From positions 37,256,575 to 37,320,574 of the forward strand of contig NC_030819.1 of the NCBI RefSeq assembly GCF_001704415.2: 64,000 nt of DNA. The letters run 5' to 3'. Shown piece after piece: positions 57,140-64,000 of this stretch (the first letter of the stretch is position 1; every line of letters starts with the position of its first letter). The position numbers and the translations under genes are program-made. The notes below the pieces were generated by a model. The model did not search any database. It was given only the letters and a program-made list of their open reading frames with translations, and was not told the DNA's origin. Source of the DNA: Capra hircus. Its lineage: Eukaryota > Chordata > Mammalia > Artiodactyla > Bovidae.

Positions 57140-59370
57140 GCGTTTTGCCAAGAGAACACACTGGTCATAGCAAAAAACCTCTTCCAACAACACAAGAGAA
57201 GACTCTACACATGGACATCACCAGATGGTCAACACCGAAATCAGATTGATTATATTCTTTGCAGCCAAAGATGGAGAAGCTCTATACAGTCAACAAAAAC
57301 AAGATGGGGAGCTGACTGTGGCTCAGATCATGAACTCCTTATTGCCAAGTTCAGATTTAAATCGAAGAAAGTAGGGAAAACCACTAGACCATTCAGGTAT
57401 GACCTATATCAAATCCCTTGTGATTATACAGTGGAAGTGAGAAATAGATTTAAGGGAGTAGATCTGATAAATAGAGTGCCTGATGAACTATGGACTGAGG
57501 TTCATGACATCGTAGAGGAGACAGGGATCAAGACCATCCCCAAGGAAAAGAAATGCAAAAAAGCAAAAGGGCTGTCTGGGGAGGCCTTACACATAGCTGT
57601 GAAAAGAAGAGAAGTGAAAAGCAAAGGAGAAAAGGAAAAATATAAGCATCTGAATGCAGAGTTCCAAAAAATAGCAAGGAGAGATAAGAAAGCCTTCCTC
57701 AGCGATCAATGCAAAGAAAAAAATAGAGGAAAAGAACAGAATTGGAAAGACTAGAGATCTCTTCAAGAAAATTAAAGATGCCAAGGGAACATTTCATGCA
57801 AAGATGGGCTCGATAAAGGACAGAAATGGTATGGACCTAACAGAAGCAGAAGATATTAAGAGGTGGCAAGAATACACAGAAGAACTGTACAAAAAAGATG
57901 TTCATGACCTGGATAATCATGATGGTGTGGTCATTAATCTAGAGCCAGACATCCTGGAATGTGAAGTCAAGTGGGTCTTAGAAAGCATCACTATGAACAA
58001 AGCTAGTGGAGGTGATGGAATTCCAGTTGAGCTGTTTCAAATCCTGAAAGATGATGCTGGGAAAGTGCTGCACTCAATATGCCAGCCAATTTGGAAAACT
58101 CAGCAGTGGCCAATTCCAAAGAAAGCCAATACCAAAGAATGCTCAAACTACTGCACAATTGCATTCATCTCACATGCTAGTAAAGTCATGCTCAAAATTC
58201 TCCAAGCCAGGCTTTAGCAGTACGTGAACCGTGAACTTCCAGATGTTCAAGCTGGTTTTAGAAAAGGCAGAGGAACCAGAGATCAAATTGCCAACATCCT
58301 CTGGATCATCAAAAAAGCAAGAGAGTTCCAGAAAAACATCTCTTTCTGCTTTATTGACTATGCCAAGCCTTTGACTGTGTGGATCACAATAAACTGTGGA
58401 AAATTCTGAAAGAGACAGGAATACCAGACCACTTGACCTGCCTCTTGAGAAATCTGTATGCAGGTCAGGAAGCAACAGTTAGAACTGGACATGGAACAAC
58501 AGACTGGTTCCAAATAGGAAAAGGAGTACGTCAAGGCTGTATATTGTCACCCTGCTTATTTAACTTCTATGCAGAGTACATCCTGAGAAACACTGGACTG
58601 GAAGAAACACAAGCTGAAATCAAGATTTCCGGGAGAAATATCAATAACGTCAGATATGCAGATGACACCACCCTTATGGCAGAAAGTGAAGAGGAACTAA
58701 AAAGCCTCTTGATGAAAGTGAAAGAGGAGAGTGAAAAAGTTGGCCTAAAGCTCAACATTCAGAAAACGAAGATCATAGCATCTGGTCCCATCACGTCATG
58801 GCAAATAGATGGAGAAACAATGGAAACAGTGTCAGACTTTATTTTTTGGGGCTCCAAAATCACTGCAGATGGTGATTGCAGCCATGAAATTAAAAGCCAC
58901 TTACTCCTTGAAAGGAAAGTTATGACCAACCTGGATAGCATATTCAAAAGCAGAGACATGACTTTGCCAACAAAGGTCCATCTAGTCAAGGCTACGGTTT
59001 TTCCAGTGGTCATGTATGGATGTGAGAGTTGGACTGTGAAGAAAGCTGAGCGCCGAAGAATTGATGCTTTTGAACTGTGGTGCTGGAGAAGACTCTTGAG
59101 AGTCCCTTGGACTGCAAGGAGATCCAACCAGTCCATTCTGAAGGAGATCAACCCTGGGATTTCTTTGGAGGGAATGATGCTGAAGCTGAAACTCCAGTAC
59201 TTTGGCCACCTCATGGGAAGAGTTGACTCATTGGAAAAGACTCTGGTGCTGGGAGGGATTGGGGGCAGGAGGAGAAGGGTACAACAGAGGATGACGGCTG
59301 GATGGCATCACTGACTTGATGGACGTGAGTCTGGGTGAACTCTGGGAGTTGGTGATGGACAGGGAGGCCT
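57140..59370 (+). pseudogene. BovB ORF2 (endonuclease-reverse transcriptase), decayed
   Basis: ORF2 of BovB encodes an apurinic-type endonuclease that nicks target DNA and a reverse transcriptase that copies the element RNA from the nick. Visible here are the C-terminal endonuclease motifs QIDYI (57242-57256) and SDH (57323-57331), a basic linker to about 57715, the RT fingers block NKASGGDGIPVELFQ (near 57994-58040), QAGFRKGRGTRDQIA (58248 on), VRQGCILSPCLFNFYAE (near 58530) and YADD (58655-58666), then the conserved YGCESWTVKKAERRRIDAFELW region. Lesions include an A-run insertion near 57716-57722, a 10-codon loss near 58108 (QWP is followed at once by IPKK), a stop at 58215-58217, a 1-base loss near 58366 and a 2-base loss near 59292. 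The N-terminal endonuclease is absent. It cannot encode a working protein. Confidence 0.88.
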
Positions 59371-59445
59371 GGCGTGCTGCAATTCATGGGGTCGCAAAGA
59401 GTCGGACACGACTGAGCGATTGAACTTAACTGAACTGAACTGAAA
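57140..59445 (+). mobile_element. BovB LINE, longest copy, inserted in MST LTR
   Basis: About 2.3 kb, starting inside the endonuclease domain and ending in a GAACTTAACTGAACTGAACTG-like tail. It is the most complete BovB in the window. The target duplication is not clear. Confidence 0.93.
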
Positions 59446-59575
59446 CCTATTCTTTAGGACTCTGCCCTCATTACATAATCACGTTAAAGGGTCTTCACCC
59501 ACTAATAACGTCACCTTCGACATTGGGTTTCAATATATGAATTTTGTGGACACACAAACATTCAGCCTATAGCAC
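59446..59575 (-). mobile_element. MST/MaLR-type LTR, second part
   Basis: 'ctctgccctcattacataat', 'gacattgggtttcaatatat' and 'acacacaaacattcagccta' complete the reverse LTR after the BovB. Confidence 0.8.
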
Positions 59576-60078
59576 ATACATTTAGAAAAACTGCAGAACT
59601 GAAAGCGAGAGGAACTGACAATCTGGTGGCAGTATAGAAGGCTCTATCAGTCCTGATATAGCACCTGACTCTAATTTTCTTATGTTAAAAAATGAAAGTC
59701 CTAATATATTTAAACCTAGGTTATAGAAATTTCTTTTGCTCACAGTCCAACACAATCCCCAAGTGTATTTCATTCATTAATATAATGTATTGTATACCTT
59801 AGTTCATTAACATTTGATGATCTAAAATCCTCTGGGGTAGGAATTATTATTATAAAACCAAAGAGAACTACCTGGTATCAGATCTTTTTTCTTCTCTCTT
59901 AAATCACAAATCCAATTTCCCCCATGTCTTTCTGGCCTCTCTCCTCCACCTGTACCATTATGACCTTAGAACAGACTTCCCTCATCTGAACTGTTATAAA
60001 AACCTCCCAATTATCCTCTCTACTTCCAGTCTCATTCATTCATTTATGTCTGAGGTGACTCTTTATTAAGCATCAAGT
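59576..60078 (+). mobile_element. Unassigned DNA grading into an L2 relic
   Basis: From about 59880 'aacagacttccctcatctg' and 'aaacctcccaattatcctct' resemble L2; the earlier 300 bases are unassigned. It is cut by the Bov-A2 and continues after 60640. Confidence 0.35.
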
Positions 60079-60089
60079 GCAGTAGTAGA

Positions 60090-60368
60090 TTGGAGAAGGT
60101 AATGGCACCCCACTCCAGTACTCTTGCCTGGAAAATCCCAACAACGGAGGAGTCTGGTAGGCTGCAGTCCATGGGATCGTGAAGAGTCAGACACGACTGA
60201 CTGACTTCACTTTCAATTTTCACTTTCCACTTTCATGCATTGGAGAAGGAAATGGCAACCCACTCCAGTGTTCTTGCCTGGAGAATCCCAGGGACGGGGG
60301 AGCCTGGTGGGCTGCCGTCTGTGGGGTTGCACAGAGTCAGACATGACTGAAGCGATTTAGCAGCAGCA
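60090..60368 (+). mobile_element. Bov-A2 SINE
   Basis: Complete two-unit copy, spacer CACTTTCAATTTTCACTTTC, tail AGCAGCAGC. Target GCAGTAGTAGA lies at 60079-60089 and 60369-60379. Confidence 0.92.
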
Positions 60369-60379
60369 GCAGTAGTAGA

Positions 60380-60595
60380 GGAGGTTTCCCAGGTGACTCA
60401 GTGGTAAAGAATCTTCCTGCCAATGCAGGGGAAGTGGGTTTGATCCCTAGGACAGGAATATCCCTTGGAGGAGGGCATGGCAACCCACTCCAGTATTGTT
60501 GCCTGGGAAATCCCATGAACAGAGGAGTCTGGCGAGTTACAGTCCATGCAGTTGCAAATAATCAGACATGACTTGGCAACTTAATGATAACAACA
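60380..60595 (+). mobile_element. Bov-tA-type SINE beside Bov-A2
   Basis: Head GGTTTCCCAGGTGACTCAG, B-box GTTTGATCCC, end ACTTGGCAACTTAATGATAAC. A third target-like copy, GCAGTAGCAGA (60596-60606), lies just after it. Confidence 0.88.
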
Positions 60596-60639
60596 GCAGT
60601 AGCAGATGCTGGGGAAAAAGTAGCGGACTAGGAGTGGAT

Positions 60640-60960
60640 CATGTCATTGAACATCCTGAGTTCTTCCTTCTTACAGTCATCAGTGATCCTCCAAAAATGT
60701 CTATATGATTACATCATTCCCTATTTAAAATGCTAAAATGACTGCTTATAACCTTTAAGTAAAAATAAAACATTATATTTCATGTAGGATCTTTCAGAAC
60801 CCTGCAATATGCTAACTTTCCAACCTCATCTGACCACCTTCCATCACTTCTTTCTCCCAGGTTCCCTATTTTCAAGTTCACTGAACTGCTTGCTAGGTAA
60901 TGTATTTAAAGTGCCTTACACAAGGCTGGCAAAAATAGACACTTAGAAAATATAGCTTGC
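60640..60960 (+). mobile_element. L2 relic, second part
   Basis: 'attacatcattccctattta', 'aaatgctaaaatgactgctt', 'aacctcatctgaccaccttc' and 'tcacttctttctcccag' follow the L2 order. Confidence 0.5.
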
Positions 60961-61729
60961 TTTCCTCAGCCCTTCCTCAAAAACACTATACACTTTGACA
61001 CCTTTTGAATTTGCCTATAATTTTGCCTGAAATTTCTTGTTCACTTTCCTTCACAGATGAGTTTCTATTCAGAGTTCAAGATTCAGCTTCAATACAGTGA
61101 ACTCTAGTTGTCCCTGATGATATGGAGAATCAATTTTTATGCTTAGTACCTTCCTTCCGCATCCTAGAACAGGAAAGTTACTAAAAATGTTGAAAAGAAT
61201 TACTGATAAGTGCACTTACTTTACTTCAAATAAATTTGGTATTGATCATTGGTGGTAAAGCACTGTTAGATCAAGGAAGATTAGAGCTGGCTATCGTAGG
61301 AAGCTGATTGTAAGAGATTCCTAATAACCTGAAGGTGGCTAAAATGCTCCACTCTACTATGGTCTGATGCAATGATAACATCTAATGCAAGAAGTGCAAC
61401 TAATTAATTCAGTATTTATTAAGTACCTAATGTGTGGACCTCAATGGAGTTGCTGACAGACTGGACAGATGGATATAAAGCAAGTGTTTTCCTGGAAAGT
61501 TGGGAAGGAGGGAAAAGTGTAAGTGTAATGAGGCAAGAGAATGGAAACTAAGATAAGAGAATAAATTATCAGGCCCCTGAGTTTAGATCAGGTACAGAAA
61601 GAAATAAACCTTCAAAGAGACTGACAAAATTAGGAGAAAAATCAAGAGATTAAGCTCCCGAATGTCTGAATATGATCAAAGGATCTGTTTAGTGTATGTA
61701 ATAGGTAAAAATTATAGAAGAGGAGATGG
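60961..61729. other. Unassigned DNA, weak L2
   Basis: A block near 61395-61440 ('ttcagtatttattaagtacc') is L2-like; the rest is unrecognised. Confidence 0.35.
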
Positions 61730-62015
61730 TGATTAGAAAATAGGACACAAACTTATGGTTACCAGGGGGTATGAGAGAGGGAGAGACAAATCAGGAGATT
61801 GGGATTGACAGGGACACACTATTATATAAAATAGATAACTAATAAGGACCTATTGTATAGCACAGGCAACTCTACTCAATGCTCTGTAATGATCTATGTG
61901 GGAAAAGAATCTTTAAAAGAGTGAATATATGTACATGCATAACCTGCTTGCTTGGCTGTATGGTAGAAATGAATACAACATTGTAAATCGACTCTACTCC
62001 AATTAAAAAAAAGTG
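61730..62015 (+). mobile_element. L1 3' end
   Basis: 'ttatggttaccagggggtat', 'gattgggattgacagggaca', 'actaataaggacctattgta' and 'ttgtaaatcgactctactcc' give the ordered L1 3' end. Confidence 0.85.
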
Positions 62016-62407
62016 GGGGGTGAAAGAAAATGGGAAATCCAAGTTCAAGGTTTCAGTGTCAAAACAGTCCCTGGGGATGAACATTCAAGTGTATAGGGTG
62101 GAAAGAGATTGCCAGACACGGAGGTGAGGAGGACAAGATACCATGAGGTTAGAACAGTGGCCTTGTGTGTATGGACAGACAAGTCATTTGGAATAATGGC
62201 TAAATAAGAGTTTACGGTGAAGACTGTAGTCAGATGAAAGCTTCTAGATATTGTAGAAGGTCATCTATGAGGACACCTACTGGGTACATAACCTGAATGG
62301 TTTAACCTCCACAGGACAAGGGCTATTTACACAGTGACGGGAGAACAATGCTTTCCAGCCAGTCCTGGGGATTCTGTCCCCCTCCAATCACTCACACACA
62401 TACCAAA
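62016..62407. other. Unassigned DNA
   Basis: Nothing recognised. Confidence 0.35.
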
Positions 62408-62421
62408 CCCTAATGCTGAAA

Positions 62422-62570
62422 GTGAAAGTGAAATTTTTTCAGTTGTATCCGACTCTTTGTGACTCCATGGACTATACAGTCAGTGAAATTCTCCAGGCCA
62501 GAATACTGGAGTGGATAGCCATTCCCTTCTCCAGGGGATCTTTCCAATCCAGGGATCGAACCTAGGTCTC
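62422..62570 (-). mobile_element. 5'-truncated Bov-tA SINE
   Basis: Only the B-box side (GAGACCTAGGTTCGATCCC) and body remain; the A-box half is gone. Perfect target CCCTAATGCTGAAA lies at 62408-62421 and 62571-62584, so truncation occurred at insertion. Confidence 0.9.
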
Positions 62571-62584
62571 CCCTAATGCTGAAA

Positions 62585-63536
62585 AGGAGGAAAGATTCAT
62601 TTTAGGGAAGACAGCTAAAGGAAATTGTATTCTTAGGAGAAAACTAGATTTAAATCAAATCAAGAAGGTTTAATGAGTCTTCTGTTAAAGATGATTAAAA
62701 TGATGGAATTTTTCTTCATCGTGAAATGAGATTTCTTGAAAATGTAAAATATTGTGACAGTTAGATAGTAGGGGGCTGGCCAGAGGGGAGGAAACACATA
62801 AAATCATCAGTATAAAAAATATGAAGAGACTCTATGAGACTCCTTTTTTTATGAGGTTGATGGGTGACAAGGCATAGTGAATTAACTGGCATCAAGACTT
62901 TAAGGAAAGAAGGGGACAGGTGGTCTGAGGGCTGGCTCAGGCTGAGCTTCAGGTACATCCTAGAATAGGTGGGGCAAGCTGTCCATGATCTCTGGTGTTC
63001 TGGGTTCGTATGTGAACCTTCTTGAGAAGTTATGGTGGTGTCTCTAAGGAAATTCTAACCCACATGGTGTAGAACTAAAATTACATACTGTCCATATACT
63101 GACCTCCTGGTGGGAACGTTCCAATGAGAGGGATGACTGAAGTTTCTGAAGGTATATGCTGTGGCCTGGATTGGATCTTCTCTCAGGGATGCCCCTGGCA
63201 GAGGTGAAATCCAAGAAAAGGAGATCCTCTGTCTCAGAGACATAAAAAGGTCAGGAAATCAACTAATCGTGTGGCTGACACAAGAGAAGGACAAGCAAGA
63301 ATTGTTGGGTAAACGAATAGAAATGAATTTAACAGGCAGTTTTAATGCTCTGCTAGAAAATAGAAGCTTTGGTTGCACATTTTCATATTGCTTACAAGGA
63401 CAGTAGGAAATCTTTCTGGCTGCTTTGTATCTGAGCCACTTCTCTACTTGGGGGAGTTCCCATTTTATGAGGCAGAGGGAGAAACTAATGCCAGGTCCTC
63501 ATTTACCCAGCCTCCCTTGCGAGTCAAGAGCATGTA
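62585..63536. other. Unassigned DNA
   Basis: No repeat family recognised. An 81-codon frame at 63161 has no known similarity. Confidence 0.35.
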
Positions 63537-63544
63537 TGAGACCT

Positions 63545-63759
63545 GCGTGTGTGCTAAGTCGCTTGAGTCACGTCCGACTCTTTGTAATCCTACGGACTGT
63601 AGCCCGCCAGGCTCCTCTGTCCAGGGGATTCTCTAGGCAAGAATACCGGAGTGCATTGCCATGCCCTCCTCCAGGGGATCTTCCTGACCCAGGGATTGCC
63701 TGTGGTTCCTGCATTGTAGGCAGATTCTTCACTGCTGAGCCACAGAGGAAGCCAACGAT
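63545..63759 (-). mobile_element. Bov-tA-type SINE
   Basis: Minus-strand copy (head GGCTTCCTCTGTGGCTCAG) with a GTGTG-rich 3' flank. TGAGACCT flanks it (63537-63544, 63760-63767). The B-box region has lost bases. Confidence 0.88.
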
Positions 63760-63767
63760 TGAGACCT

Positions 63768-64000
63768 AGGCTCAGCCAAAGAGATGTAGCTTCCCAGGCT
63801 TACCCTGGGATCTGGAATGGAGAATAGCAAAGAAGCATTTCTTGTGGCAGAGGACATGGCAGCAAGGTTAGTCCCCTAGAATAGTATTAGTAACAGTGGC
63901 AGTGACAGCACCCCAGTGGTGGTGGCAGGAGTGTGAGCTGCGGGTTGTTGGACTCAGTGGCAGTGGAAGTTATTCTCAACCAGCCAGTTCTGCAGGTGCT
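63768..64000. other. Unassigned DNA at window edge
   Basis: Several GTGG/GTGGCAG motifs cluster near 63890-63965, but no family is recognised. Confidence 0.3.

Noticed and set aside
58759..59214. 151-codon minus-strand frame
   Set aside because: Antisense shadow of the BovB ORF2 on the plus strand.

Overview
This window looks like ordinary intergenic DNA from a bovid or other pecoran ruminant (cattle, sheep, goat or buffalo type). The evidence is the repeat content. It holds many BovB (RTE-type) LINE fragments, tRNA-headed Bov-tA SINEs, two-unit Bov-A2 SINEs, CHR-type tRNA SINEs and ruminant L1 3' ends, a combination that marks ruminant genomes. Older mammalian layers (MIR, L2, old L1, MST/MaLR LTRs) lie underneath. 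I cannot tell the species from the sequence alone.

I found no host protein-coding gene, exon, functional tRNA, rRNA, CRISPR array, origin or operon that I could support. Almost every longer open frame is a translation of a BovB copy, its antisense shadow, a SINE, or a dinucleotide array. The only recognisable coding material is decayed BovB ORF2 (endonuclease and reverse transcriptase). The best copy is at 57140-59445, and it carries several disabling lesions.

Layout: 1-5.2 kb is a BovB 3' end, an L1 split by a SINE, and a minus-strand BovB that carries a second BovB inside it with a clean 10-bp target duplication. 5.2-12.6 kb is AT-rich with old L1 relics and scattered SINEs, one of them a two-headed (dimeric) copy. 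12.6-20.3 kb has SINE-in-SINE and SINE-in-L1 nests, a roughly 100-bp GT array at a SINE tail, and a CHR SINE next to an L1 end at a reused target. 20.9-23.2 kb is the densest nest: an L1 3' UTR split by a Bov-A2 and by an ERV-type LTR, which is itself split by a BovB. 23-33.8 kb is mostly unassigned, with isolated insertions and one BovB/SINE chimera. 33.8-35 kb and 56.9-59.6 kb are two MST-type LTRs, each interrupted by a plus-strand BovB. 41.5-42.4 kb is a probable ERV LTR beside a SINE with a GT tail. 43.5-48.3 kb has a second dimeric SINE, a fresh-looking Bov-A2, MIR and L2 relics. 48.3-55.4 kb is largely unassigned AT-rich DNA. 60-64 kb has L2 relics overlain by Bov-A2, SINEs and an L1 end.

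The elements do not form a pathway. BovB-type reverse transcriptase is thought to mobilise the SINEs, because the SINE tails resemble BovB 3' ends; target duplications and shared tails here fit that. The useful content is the order of insertions, the target-site duplications, a few chimeric or dimeric elements, and several length-variable dinucleotide arrays. I saw no new biological system. The most unusual items are the chimeric and dimeric retroposons, the multi-layer LTR/BovB nest and a 68-bp identity between two nearby SINE copies. Boundaries of old repeats are approximate, judged by eye from remembered family consensus.
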